Assembly (NCBI RefSeq): GCF_000208865.1 | Contig: NC_018394.1 | Coordinates: 1,137,635 to 1,201,634 of the forward strand | DNA from: Neospora caninum Liverpool | Taxonomy: Eukaryota; Apicomplexa; Conoidasida; Eucoccidiorida; Sarcocystidae | DNA length: 64,000 nucleotides | Direction: 5' to 3' | In this document: positions 31,601 through 43,774 of the stretch, in pieces | How the letters are laid out: each line of letters starts with the position of its first letter | How positions within the stretch are numbered: position 1 is the first letter of the stretch | Notes under the pieces: model-generated | What the model saw: the letters and a program-made list of their open reading frames with translations, nothing else | Database searches by the model: none | Told to the model about the DNA's origin: nothing | Program-made: the position numbers and the translations under genes

Positions 31601-34600
31601 AAGTGAGACGCGTCAAAGAGACACGAGAAGGCGAGCGCAAACACGTTCGACTCTGCCGCAGGCACGCGACGCGTCAGACTCACGTCGTCGAAAACAGAGC
31701 CAGAGAACGCGCTCGGCGAGAAGCTTCTCAAGGGCACTGCGGGCCTCGGGTTTCCCAGGTTTCCCCCGCAGACCGCAGAGGCCGCGCAGAGTGTCGAGGA
31801 GCCGGAAGGCGAAAAGGCGGCTTCCCGCGGAGACGCATGAACGCCTCGCGGCTGCGGCGCACGCGCGAGCAGGGAAACGCGCGTCGCCGGGTGCGGGTAG
31901 AAGGCCAGGAGGAGCACGAGAGAAAGTGAGCAGTGCGCGAGACTCGGCGGGATGGAGACGAACGCGGGCGACGCTGACAGCAGGAGCGCCGACGAAGGCC
32001 AGACCATACTCAGCAAGTACGCCGCAAACTCTGCGCAGCGCGTGGAAAAGGAAGCCGGTACACACACGCACACCCACGCCTCCAGAATCGCCTCCAGTTC
32101 TGAAGGGAGGTTCGAGAAGACACCGGCGGCGTCGGTGCCGTCCTTTTGTCGCCGAAACAGACAGGAGCGGAACAACGTCCGAGTTTTACTCGACGCGAAA
32201 GAGTGGCTGATTTACGTGGTACGTGCGAGCGAATAGGGAGAAGCATCCTTCGCGGCATCTGCGGAAGTTCGCGCCTCGCCCGCGAGGAAAACCGGTGGGA
32301 AGGCAGAGAAACGAAGACTACGGAGAGAGAAAATCAAAACGAGAAGACATACACAGGACCGGAACGGGGGAACACCACGGGGAAAGACGCACGCCCGTGC
32401 TCCGTTTTGGCCGTACGAGCAGAATGCAGGTTTGCGTTGTGCTAGGCAGAGCCGGAAAAGGAGACAGAGGGTCACCTGAGACGGGTTGGAAACGCGAGAA
32501 GTGTCGGCAGAGGCAGGGAGCACCCTCGAGAGAGACCAGCGATGTGCGAGGAAAGAGAAGACGCAGCAGGAAACGCTGACAGTGAGAAGGGCGGGCCGCA
32601 AGAGAGCAGACCCAAAGAAGAGAAGCCGAGAAGAAAAAGTTGTTGCATTCTAGACCTCTCTAGACCTACCTTTCGCGCGGTTTTCTCCGTGTTGTTTGTC
32701 GAGGTCCCACCGACTCAGCAAGACCTCGATGAAGCACAAATCAGGGAGAAGCGCTGCGGCGGCGACGGGCGGGAAGTGGTTTCGTCTACTCACTGCTTCC
32801 TCTTCTTCATCCTCGCTACCTTCCAGCACATCTCTCGACTTGGCAAATCTCTCTCGCTGCGCCTCCTGCTGCCACGCGTAGAGAGCCGGAGCGAGCTTTG
32901 CGCAGGGCGAGGAAAGCGGAGGAATCAGGAGACGCTCGAACTGTCGCTGTCTCGTGTTTCGAGCCCCACTCGACCCGTTCTTCCTCTCTTCGAGTGCCTG
33001 CCTTGCGCGCATCGCCCGGGTGTCTCCGGTGACTGCGTTCGCCCCCATAGAGCCGTGGCTGTCCCCGCCACCGTCTCCCTGCTCATCTCCCCAGCCCGCC
33101 GCTTCGGGGCCCACTGCGTTCGGAGGGTGTGGAGTCTGCTGCAACGGCCTCTTTCGCCGCGAAGGGAGAGGGGCGAGGGCAGTGCGCGGGAGACACGAAG
33201 CTGTGAGTTGTAGGGGACAGACAACGGCGAAGAGACACAACAGGAGCTCTTGCATGTGTTGGTGCGCTCGGAGGAGATTCGGCGAGCAACACGGGGACGG
33301 CGGCTGGACGACTGTGAGAAACTTCACAATGCCGTCTAGCACTGCCCCGACTGTCGAGACGGGAGAACTGGCCGAAGCTGATGAAGTGGACGGCGAGAGA
33401 GGGATCCATAGAGGAACGACTGTGAGGCAAGCAACGAGGACAGTCGTCGGCGCGTAGTGCGTGCCTCCCTCCGCGTGGGAGGCTGAGGAACAGCTACACA
33501 TCGAAGCAAGTTTACGGCCCGGATGTGTCTCTTGCATTTCTCCGTTTCCCTTTTCTTCCTCTGAACGCGTCTCTTTTTCGCCCTTCTCGTCTCTCGTTCC
33601 TCCAGTTCTGCCTCCGGCGTCCGCGGGGCCTTCGGGTGCCGCGCCATCTCTGCTCGTCTCCAACCCCACAGCCCTGGAGCCGCCGCAGCGTCCACAGGTT
33701 CTTTTTCCGTCTACTTCTTTGCGCCCGCCTGGCTCTCTCAGCCTCACGGGAGTCAACACAGAACTCAGCGTGCGCACACAAGCCAGATCATTCACGGACA
33801 GGAAGACTTCGCGCGTCTGGTCGGCGCCGGCGTTTCTCTCTTCAGAGGCTGACACAGATCCTGGAGACGAAGGCGCTCGCAGAGTCGCGCGAAACAAGAA
33901 GCCTCTGCCTCGGGCAGCAACGGCATCCTCCGGGAACGAGGTCGAGAGCCAGGTGAGGATTTCGAGTTGCAGCTGCTCCGGCGACCTGAGGGGCGAGGCG
34001 GCAAAGACCTTCTGCTCGCCTCGGTAGCTCAGAAGAAACGCACAAAAGGCTGGAGAAGACAGAGACGACGACGGCGACTTGGCGCTTCTCTCCACAAAGG
34101 GGCCGTCGGGTGCGCAACTCGCGCACTTGCTTGGCTCGGAGATTCCAGAGCGGCTTTCGACCGTCGCTGTCGTCGTCGGCGTGGTGGCTGGATCCGCCAC
34201 GCCCACCACGGGAGAAGACGAAGGAAAAGAAGGAAACGAAGATAAGGCAGACTGGCTGTCCCCGGACGATTTACGTTCCTCGCTAGGCGACAGGACGTTC
34301 TCGCCTGACTGCTTCGACTCCAGTGAGGCCACGCGTTGAACGGCCTCGGGCACTGTCCCTCCATTTCGTTCTTCCTCCTTGCCTTCTTCGCTCCCTTCAG
34401 GGCGGCTTTTGGACTGCGAAGAATTAGGAGGCGCGGTTTGAACTGCGTCGCTGCTGTGTGTGGGCTGAAGAGAAGTCAGTGAAGACCGCTGCCTCTTGGA
34501 TCCCAAAGAGGCAAAGAACGTCTGCGAGAGAGCAAGCAGTTCGTCTCTCAAGTCGGGAGACAGCGGCGAGACGCCCGGAGACGACGGGACGTACTCGAGG

Positions 34601-35346
34601 TGATACAGAAGCTGCGGGAGCGACAGTCTGGTGCACAACGCCTTGGTGAGGATCCGCAGAAAAAGAGCGAGCTCGGCGATGGATAAGTCGGTGCACGGGA
34701 AAAGAACGACACGGGGAGGAAGCGCAGTTTCACCCGAGGTCGGGTCTTCGCATGCCGCCACTGCATTCAGGCTCTCGCTCCTCGGAACCTTGGCAGAGGC
34801 AGCTTCAGGGAAAGGGCCCTCCCGCGCTGTTTCTTGTGCGCGAAGAGGCGCCGACGCAGGCGAGGAGCTGCTTCTCCTGTGCACGCATTCAACGGCCTCG
34901 GCATAACGAAGGAGAGTGCGCGCGAAGAAGCGGTACAGCGCCTTCAGCTGCCCGTTCCTGGGGTTGCCTAACAGAAGAGGGCGGAGCAACTCGTTCCACA
35001 GAAACGGAGTTGACAGGGAGAACGGCCGAACCCCGCACTCCCCTAGAGAGAGGAGAAGGTTATCCCACTGTAACATGTCCTCTTTACACGGAAGCAGCTC
35101 GGCGGAAGCAGAGGGACACGGACACGTTTTGGGATTGGCCGTTGCAGGGTCGCCTGCATCCGAGCACGCCAAGTCATTCACACCTTCACCTTCAGAATTA
35201 ACCGTTTCCATTTCCCCTGATGAATGGGAAGAGGCGAGCCGCTGAACCGCAAACAGAAAGGCCTCCACTTGTTCCGTTGCGTCTCGAGGACCGTACAGCC
35301 CGTTCCCTCCTTCGGCCTCACCAGGCCGAGACGACCCGGACCCCAT
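28614..35346 (-). CDS. Dymeclin (Hid1/dymeclin-type Golgi peripheral protein), greatly expanded
   Basis: Six minus-strand exons (35346-32794, 32142-31364, 31020-30619, 30224-29459, 29089-28919, 28769-28614) join in consistent phase to 1,608 aa; human dymeclin is about 670. Landmarks follow the human protein in order: an N-terminal MG..SS myristoylation-type start (MGSGSSRPG), NPRNGQLKALYRFF, VNFEGLLLQLC.., KSLLLYLLLCRNR, SRSDSERLVIPLLQML, IADASLGSLVVLVLLRLLSW, LINIAASVEHLHWYVADRL, SRRVVEQLVAKIPPP, and the C-terminal SCFFLPLIWQSIDALTPDAV. Dymeclin associates with Golgi membranes and supports trafficking. The extra length is Ser/Pro/Glu-rich insertion, mainly in exon 1. The last exon was placed in this frame because only it matches the dymeclin C-terminus; its acceptor follows gttattgttcag. 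Another frame is open across the same bases. Confidence 0.9.
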
Positions 35347-38116
35347 TGCACCGAAAAGAAGAGCGAAAAACAGAAATCAAGTGATACAGAAGGGAACCTG
35401 GAGAAGACTAAAGAGGAATCCGCTGCCCGTTTGCCAGACACAGAAGATGCTGCGCATGCGTCAACATCAGCCGGCTACAGTCACCGCACTGGCCGTGGGC
35501 AGGGAGTGAGACCGGGACACGTTGGAGCTCCACGCAACGCAAGAAGGCAGGAAGAAAGAAACAGAGGGTGGGTGAGGGGGAAAATGAGCGACAACAACAC
35601 ACACATGCTTGCACGGACGACTCGTCTTGCTCAACGCAGGTGCCGCCAAGATGTGCACAGTTCTTTCAACAGAGGCAGGTCTATGTATGCACGACAGAGA
35701 AGGCAACGCAACGAGAATAAGGTCCAAACTAGGAATGTGCTTGGGGTCGACAGAAGCACAGACTATTCATAGCAAATAACATGACGACAGCTTGCTCATT
35801 CCTGATAACATTTCCGGGGGCGGCAAAGGGGGGCGGTTGATTCTCAACTTTGTGAGGTGCCGCCCAGCAAAAAATGGCAAAAACGTGTACTAGAACGCAA
35901 TAAAACACCAACGATTTCGATGGAAACTTGAGAAAAAGCATGGACATGTCCTCTCGCGCGCGTGGTAACGTCACCAGCACCTTTTCGTCACCCTAAAATG
36001 TGCGGCACGCGCGGCAGTTTCCTCGTCCAGGCGTTTGATGTGCGTGACAACCGCGTAGGGCTGACGCGGTAAGGGAAGGATTAAGAAAATATCGTCTTCC
36101 CCCGCCTTGTTTCCGTCTTACTGGGTTCCCTCAATGTCAAGACGCTGAAAAAAAACACGAGACATATAAATTTGGCAAGAAATGGTAGTGAGGGGGCGGA
36201 CTCTTCACGGATTCCTGTCACTACCAGGAGGGCAGGGGCCGAGTGTTGTGTACAGACACTCAAAGCAGCAGTGTACGGGAACAAAAGGGGAAAGGACAGT
36301 CTATGCTTCGACTCTCCGTCTTAACAAGGTAAACGAAAAGTTTAGCGTGGGCCTGAAACAAAGAGGTTGTCTCCGCGGGGGAAGCATGGCCGTTCGTATG
36401 TATCATTGGGTTGAGAAATGAGGAGGCGGTCTCATGCTGGGTTGAGAAATGAGGAGGCGGTCTCATGCTGGGTTGAATGAGGAGGCAGTCTCATGTTGGG
36501 GCGCCCGGAAGCGATGGGGTCTCATGCTATCAAGAGAATCCGAACTACGAGGGCGCTGCTTAGATTTCGTGAAGAAAACGAATAAAAGCAAGTTTCCTCC
36601 GAGGAAACTGTGGTAGACACACACGAGAAAGTAAACAAGAACCCCGTAGTGGCTTATTACGGTGACTTGACAGGGTCTTGTGTCAAGGCGGGCGAGTGGC
36701 AGCGCGCGCCACACAAGAGAGGAAGAAGAGGGGCAGTCGCGTGTCTGCGCGCGTTGCCGCTCATGTGACTGGAGACACAAACAGTGTTGACTTTCGCGTG
36801 TCTTGTGTCTTGCTCCATTTCGCGTTAACCGCGCGCACCCTTGAAATTTCGACGACTTCTTCGAGAAATTTGGGCAACGAAGAACGCCGGTCGAGTTCCT
36901 GCTTCACAATCGACACTCGCGCCCGCAACTGGTTACCTCTCGAGCGTGTCTTTTTTCTTGTCTACCCTGTTCACCCACACCCTGCCACAGGGCCAGCATA
37001 GTAGCAAGTAGCTGACGAGAAAAACGGACTCCCTAGATTCTACATAGCGTTCGTCCGCCGTAAGGATTTCCCACACACGCAAAGATCACAGGGCCTGATG
37101 GAAACTGGTGAAAAAAGTGGAGGAGACGCTGTGCGCGGCGTTTTATCAACTAGTACACACAAGGATACACGTTGATGCCAAAAAAGACACCACGTCCACT
37201 TGTAGGAAGGAAAAAAGGGCCAGACACAAACCCACATTACCTCGGGGAGTTGGTAATGTGGACGGATACACGGAAAAATCTTTTGTAGTCGGGGGCCCAG
37301 ACCCTCCTATAGGCGGCTCACACCCCCCCGATTGTCTACAGCTGCACATCCCGGCCCAAGGTTAAATCGAAACGAATGGGACGGTGAAGCCGCTGCCTGT
37401 CTGTCTGTCAGTTGTGCCCGGGTAGCATGTCTCGACGATGTACTGTCGCAATGTTTTCAGGCCTCTGTGGGAGCCGCTAACAAGCCTCAACGGACGTTTT
37501 CTGTCGGCCGTAACGGTGTCTGCCGGAGTAAGACCTCCGCAGTAGTACGTGGAGGGTTTACCGGACAGGTTGCAATGGATTTCATGTCCAGCAAAACTGG
37601 CTTTATGTTTGGAAGCCGGCAACAGAGCATGCCAGGTGACACAGTCAGGACTGAATCGACAAGCAGGAACTGTAGAAAAGTGCTTCTCAGGCGCTCAGTC
37701 CAAGTGAATTTCTGAGTGGAGTTGTGCGAAAGTTGGACAAGCTGAAGTAGATCCGGTTGGTTCCGATGGCACACGTGCGCAGCGGCTCGATCAAATATAG
37801 GATCTGCACAGGTTACAGCGTTTCAGAAAAACTGAAGCGGCGTAAGAGGCCCCAACCCGGAAAATCAGCAGCGGTGGGCGGCACCACCTTGCACATTCGA
37901 TGCACAAGACAGTGTACCAGTGCGTGGGGGAATACTTTTTGCTTACTTCTAAAAGATTTTTCAAACTGGAACTGCCGAAAACTGGGAGAAAACATTTTGC
38001 CGACAGGAATGACCTGCTGTTCATCAGTTCGTCGTCACAAGAGACAAAACACCATCAAGAGGCAAGGAACCCCCCATGATCCAATCGACACGGCGACATC
38101 ATTTTCTTCGCAGTTT
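35347..38116. promoter_or_regulatory. Spacer upstream of dymeclin and downstream of the 38.1-40.8 kb gene
   Basis: About 2.8 kb. It should contain the dymeclin promoter and 5' untranslated region and the 3' untranslated region of the next minus-strand gene. A 30-base tandem repeat sits at 36412-36495. Only short frames without motifs occur. No structural RNA was recognised. Confidence 0.45.
36412..36495 (+). repeat. 30-bp tandem repeat (about 2.7 copies)
   Basis: Two near-perfect 30-base units containing gaggaggcggtctcatgctg, followed by a shorter diverged copy (gaggaggcagtctcatgttg). A related gatggggtctcatgct fragment follows near 36515. The gtctcatg core is present in every copy. Confidence 0.85.
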
Positions 38117-40787
38117 TCAAGTCGGGAAAAATTGTGCGGGCATTGGAGGCGGCCACTTCCTGCCCACAACATGCACGCGAGCCCGGATTTTCTCTTTTTC
38201 CGGTCTCGGCTCCTCCCAGATACTTTGCTTTTCGCTTTTATATGTAATAGTAACCGGAGGACAGGGTGACTGTGGAGGCGGCAGCCGAAGGGAAGTCAGT
38301 CTAAAATCGCCACGTGCCTTGGGGGAGCCTTGGGTCTCGCACCCGGGTGATCCAGGTGGTGCGTGAGGTTCGAGAGGGCGTGGCCGGGGCAGGCCATTTG
38401 GAAGGCAGTCACTCTCATTGCTCGGTTTTACCAAGTGCGAGGCTACCTGCCGAGCCGTTGTGCTAACGAAGGGGGATGCTTGACGCGCGTGGATGGCCCT
38501 ATCGAAATATCCCTGAGAGGGCAGAGTGGCAGTCCCCCTGCCCGGGTCCGAGAGCTCGAGACCATCAGCTTCACCGTCTGGATAACGATGAGAGGAAATT
38601 TTCCCGTCCCTGTCAAGCCCTCGTGAGTCCCGTTCTCTGTCGCTGTCAGCTTGTTCCTCGACCGCAGCGGGCCCACGATCGTACTCTCCAGCTCCTATGA
38701 GAGGACCCGAAACAACAGCGTCACCTCCACAGTACTCTACAAAGCTGCTGTAGTCCGTAAAACTATTCACCCGCCATGTATGGCTATTGAATGAAGAGGA
38801 ACTCGCCGCCGGAGAGGCGCCTGTTGAAAACTCTCCCCCTTCACTGTGTCCTGGACGCAAAACCGGACGCCTTCTCGGGCTGCCTCGGGGCTCTAGAGTT
38901 TCTTGGTCACAGGAGTGACCGTTCAACAGGGATCTTCCCCCTGGAGGATCTGCTCCTGGATATCGAGGCCGAGAACACACAGGAGTGAAGCAAGGCGCCT
39001 CTTCTGTTCGCGGCTCATAAATTCTCGGCCTCATTTCAGTACGCATAGATTCCGACAGGCTGGTCCCCTGGACCTGCCCTGAGGTAGGCGACCCGCTGCC
39101 GTCAAGTGACATCTGTGACCCGAGCAGAAGGCGCCGAGGAGAGAAGCGCAGAGGCTGAGGGGGCCCGCGATCTCTGGCTGGTGCCCTTGCCGTCTTGCCT
39201 ACATTACTGGCGTACGCTGAGGAAGGAGCAATGGGCTGACCGCTCGCATTACGGCGAATAAAAATTCCGGCAGACTCGCCAGCGACCGAAGAACTGGAGA
39301 TGACACGCTGGGGAAGCGATACGTTCTTTGGCGGCCCTGTAGGCGCTTCGAGCAGACTAGTAGTGCAGCGCCGTTCGCTGATACCACACTCAAGAGGTGG
39401 CCCAGCACCTACAAGTTCATGAGGATTATGAACGGGGGAAGGCCGGCGACTCATGCCGACGGGTGAGCGCGCTCCACCGGACAAGCACTGAGCTACACGG
39501 AGACGAAGAGGCAGGATATGGGAGGTCGGATCATCGCCGGGGAGGCTGCCTGTGAAACGTTTCAGTTTCGCCATCTCATGAACGCGTTTGACTGTGGCTT
39601 CGCAGGCAGCGGCCTCTTCCTCTACCGCTCGCATACCCCAGGAATAATACCTAATTAGGGAGAAGGCGTCTGACTTTAGGCGCCGGCTCTGACCCCGGAT
39701 TAGGCAGTGCAAAATCATCAGCCCGTTCTGCCTGTAGAGCAAAGTTGGGCAAAAGCCGTATACTTCGCAAAGTGAAAAAAGGCAGCACTGATTTGAAAAA
39801 AAATGGAAAGGGCAACAAAGACGTTCCCTGTCGTATACAATTAAGATACAATTAAGACGATGTGTTAAAGATTTAATGTTGCCTCCATTCCTCTACAAGC
39901 CTATGGTGTATGTTTGTTATCCCACGTCCATGCTTGTGATCCATGGCTCTAGCAGGAAGACTTCGCGACTTTCCCGAAAGTGTCGCCCGTCTGTTACGTA
40001 GAAGCTAGCGTGATAGCGTCTCAAAGCGAGACAAATCCGGCAGTTAGTGCAGATACGGACTCCAACGGGAGACCGAAGAATCGGACTGTCTCGATGTATT
40101 GGCAAACAACCAATGAACATCGTGCACTCCTCCGAAGATGTGTACGCTTCCGGTATCGCAGTCGGGCTCACTTGTCGAATGATTCCTCGTAGAACGCCGC
40201 CACTCGCTTGGTGTGCTCCTCGATGTTGAGTCGATGGAGACAGTACATATCCCGCAAGTTCGTAAGATGCAACTTTGTGGGCTCAACCAGATGCAGATAC
40301 TCATTCTTCAAAAGACTAGCTTGCCGAGTGGTGTCTAAATCTTTCCAAGCAATTGGAACAAACCTACGAAAGCAATGGAAACAGAAAAGGCAGGAAAGAT
40401 CCGGTGTTCGTAGCAGTTTGAAGCCGTGCCTTGTCTTTCCAGCAAACGCCGGAGAACCGACAGTATGCCGTCGGCTGGAGGAAATTGCAACATGCAAGTA
40501 TGTCGGTCTTCACTCTACGGCTTGGCATAAAACGGATATCCAACGGACAGGTCATTTGTTGCAACTGTTTGTTTCACTGCGTGTGAAAGATGCTGTTGCA
40601 GTGAAATGTGTTAGCGAACGAGGGCATACTTGGGGAGCATCCTGATGGCGAAATGGAGAATATCGTTCTCTGACATCATGTTGCTCCTGATTGCCAGCAT
40701 TGAAAAGGTCTGGAGCTCCGCCTGGACGCGCTTAACTGCGTGTTCCAGGAGCAAGGAGCCGAGGACGACCTGAACGCTAAGACACAT
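38117..40787 (-). CDS. Unrecognised protein: helical N-terminus plus Ser/Pro/Arg-rich tail
   Basis: Three minus-strand exons, 40787-40630, 40363-40172 and 39731-38117 (654 aa). Donors are AA|GTATGC and AA|GTGAGC; acceptors are gctttcgtag and gctctacag, all in phase. The first ~170 residues are globular and helical (LLLEHAVKRVQAELQTFSML; WKDLDTTRQASLLKNEYLHL; LIRGQSRRLKSDAFSLIRYY). The remaining ~480 are low-complexity, rich in Ser, Pro, Arg and Gly, ending near KWPPPMPAQFFPT. No signal peptide is certain. The start is uncertain: the frame is open upstream (..PEEKLTFV), and an alternative short exon at 40887-40837 (MNWRECK..) could splice into position 40769 across a 67-base intron. I do not recognise a family. 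The next minus-strand gene also contains a KS-x-AF-containing helical stretch, so the two may be related. Confidence 0.55.
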
Positions 40788-40887
40788 CACGAACGTCAGC
40801 TTCTCTTCGGGGCGCAACACACATCGCCGCCCTTACACATGCGTGGAACGAGACAGGGCGACACGTTTTGCACTCCCGCCAATTCAT

Positions 40888-41745
40888 TTGGATCCTGTCA
40901 ACCACAGAAGCTAACCCCGGAATACCCGTTTCCTACATTCCATTCCTACTACCGTAACTCCGCCTGAAGCACATTGGAATGATGCCCCCTTATGTGTGCG
41001 AATGGTACCGCACGAATAGTTTAGCCGAGGTCTTCTCTTGTTGCACTGCGTAGACCTTGTTTGTCTTCAGCGTGCCTCTCCAAATCTCTGCGTCCTCTGA
41101 TTTGTCGATTGAACATGTTATTCCTAAGCTTGTGCTGCCTTGTAGCTGTGTTTTTTCCCGTCTTAAACAGAACGCTAAAGCCAGTGCGTAGCAGACAACT
41201 GCAAGTGCAGCAATTTGACGTTCTTTTATCGCTCACTCCTCTTTTAGCCTTGCAGCGTCTGATGCGTTCCCTGTGTTCTTCAGTTGCCCCATGCTGCTCA
41301 GCGAGGACTGCCGTCTGCTCGGCCGCCAGCCCAAAAAGATCGCCGGCGTTGTCATGGCTTTCTCGGTCACAGTCCTGTCAAAAGGGCGAAAAGGGCTGAT
41401 ACAGAAACCGCCTCGGTGATTCGCGTGGACGCTTGCAGTTTGGCCGTTCAGGTGGATGAGCGGGATGCACCATCAGCAACTACGATCATCCGCATCCGCT
41501 GTCTCTTGCATCCTCCGCTCGTTACCGTACGAAGCTCTGTTGAAGAGATGAACGAGTTAGACGAGCGTATTTTCAAGGCACTCTTCGACACAGCTGTGGA
41601 TGCATTATGCTTTCACTAGAGTATCGTTGAACGTGTGCCATCTTGCCTTATGAACCCCTTTCTGAACAGGAGGATGCAATATGAGGTAGACCGATTACAG
41701 AACATGCCACGTGATTTTGACGCCGCCACTCTGGCCTGACGTATA
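40888..41745. other. Gap between two orphan genes with unresolved coding-like signal
   Basis: About 0.86 kb. On the plus strand, 41404-41619 reads like protein (VEEMNELDERIFKALFDTAV ending at TAG), and 41247-41417 in another frame also reads well (LSEDCRLLGRQPKKIAG). The minus strand across 41240-41400 is equally open (TTPAIFLGWRPSRRQSSL). No splice pattern connects any of these convincingly, so no gene is called. Confidence 0.35.
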
Positions 41746-43774
41746 TCACGAAGGGTTTTCCAGTGTCTTTCTGTGCACTCGCAGAGCCCACAAAGCAGCC
41801 TTGCACAGCCCTCTCCGCACAGCCTCATGCATTTTTCCCGAAAGTGACCCTGATCGACTACAGGCAGATCTGCTTACGCTTCGTCTCCGGGATGCTTCTG
41901 CTGCAAAACTCTCTCGAGTCCTCGCCTCTCGACTTAGCAATCGTTTTAGGTGCTGAACCTCTTTTGCCACCTTCTTATCCCAGAGCTTCTTAGCAATGGG
42001 GTATCTGGAAAGACAGACGAAGGCGGCAATCGTGCCATGGGTCTAACATAACATGTTTCAGCAGGAGTCTCCCGCATTATATTGGGAGAGAGGGGAGAGA
42101 GGACTGTGCCGAACTGCTCGACACTTGCTCCTGCCACTGTTCAGGCAGGAAGCCACACGGACTTCCAGAAACCCACCCAACACTGCATTGTCGTTAGTAC
42201 ACCCCGGCGGGTTGAAGAGAGCGTCTCGGCTTTTATTAGATGAAAGCATGGCATTTCTACATATGTTTAACACGCCCCCGCTGCATAGCAGCTGGTGTTT
42301 TCACCAGTGATTATCTTCTGTGTCGAGTTAAATACGGTCGTCGGGATCTCAACATATTTACGGGAAAGACAACAGACCAAGCTGCATGGCTCTGAGCAGT
42401 ATAAGGCGGACGCTTTGGTTCCTCAACCGATGATCCGACCGCTTCACAGCCTGCTACCGTGTATCGCCTTGGCTGCCGACGAAGCGCCAGGTGCGTCACC
42501 TTTCGGCCCTCTGCTGGCGTCAGCCGGGGCACTTGCCTGTGATTCAAGACCCAATGGGAGAAAGCTCGACTTTTCATGCCTTGAAGAATACGCTGGGAAA
42601 GCATTTCCAGCCGCCTTGCACTATCAAGGAAGTAGAGTTCAGTTAGGTACAGTGCTGGGTTGAAGTTTGCGGGACATCGGGGATCGGGAATCGGCTGCGA
42701 CCAGTTTCCAATTCTTACTAGACGGCCGCCGACGGGGAAGGCATTTACTGGTAAGGCCAGGGTAGCAAGAGGAACGCCAGTCAAGGGGCAACGTTGGATG
42801 ACCTTGTCGGGGCCAGCAGAGACAGCAGGGGTAGCAGATACGACGCGCAACCCTGGAACTGCGCAGGAAGTCTGAGCTTTTAAATTTCGTGGCTGTCCCC
42901 TAGAGGAGAATGGGCGACAGTACGGAGTCCGGGACCCCGCAATAGCTGTGTGACGGCGGGTCTCGAGCACGGGTAATAGGGCACGCTGGAAACCGGCCCG
43001 AGGTAAGGCCCCTGCGCTGTGGCTTCGAGACAGGAGGGGCCGAAGAGGATACTGTGCGACGGAAGCTGAGTTTCCAAACAGTCCTGGGCTTTGTGGATGC
43101 GGCAGGGACGGGGGCTCTGGCGTCCGCAACGTCGTGTGTTGTGTGCTTGGCGGTCTGTGGTCTCCGTCTGGCTGGCTGCTCTGAGGGTGGTCGACAGGCG
43201 TGGCCAGCGGAGAGGCGCTGCAAGGCCGTCCAGGCACGAGATCACAGACGGGCCGAGATGCGGAGGATACGTCCACCGGAGAACGCGTGCGCATATGTCT
43301 GGCTGTTCGGCTGTCTGATCTGCCGTGGGTCTCACACCCGTTACACTCGTCAGAGGCCACATGGGCGTGACGCTCTTGACCAAGAAGGGGCGTGCGTGGT
43401 ATCCAGTCCGTAGGAGTGAGCAGCGTTGTGGCAGGAGGCGTCAGGCACCGTTTCGCGCAAACGTCAACGCTATTTCGGCGGGGTGACAGCTCCTGGCCAG
43501 AAATGTGTGACCGTGGGGGACGGCGGCTGACGATCCCGGAACCAAAGCTGCAGCGTCGGCCACAGCTATCATAAGACCGAGACTGAAACGAAGCGCCAAG
43601 GTTCGAGCGAAGCCTAGTGCTCCCAGCTCGAGAGACGGGGTAACCGGACAGGCCGGTAACTTGGGCCGACAAGGCATCGTGCGACAGCGATTTTGGGGGA
43701 CCAGCTGTAGATAAACTGTGAACGCTCTGCAACAGGCTTTCAAAACTACGTCGACCTGTGTGCGGACCCGACAT
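41746..43774 (-). CDS. Unrecognised basic Ser/Pro/Arg-rich protein with helical C-terminus; probable GC-AG intron
   Basis: Two minus-strand exons, 43774-42537 and 42004-41746 (498 aa). The first ~340 residues are Ser/Pro/Arg/Thr-rich low complexity. The C-terminal ~150 look folded: NPALYLTELYFLDSARRLEM, LSQRILQGMKSRAFSHWVLN, then across the junction KKLWDKKVAKEVQHLKRLLS. The junction uses AATCACAG|GCAAGT, a textbook GC donor, with acceptor gtctttccag; splicing AG|A keeps Arg and the frame. A plain GT donor in the right phase is not present there. Just upstream of the ATG (43774) a TACTAAC at 43790-43796 and a cag at 43781-43783 suggest a further 5' untranslated exon. No family is recognised. 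Confidence 0.55.
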
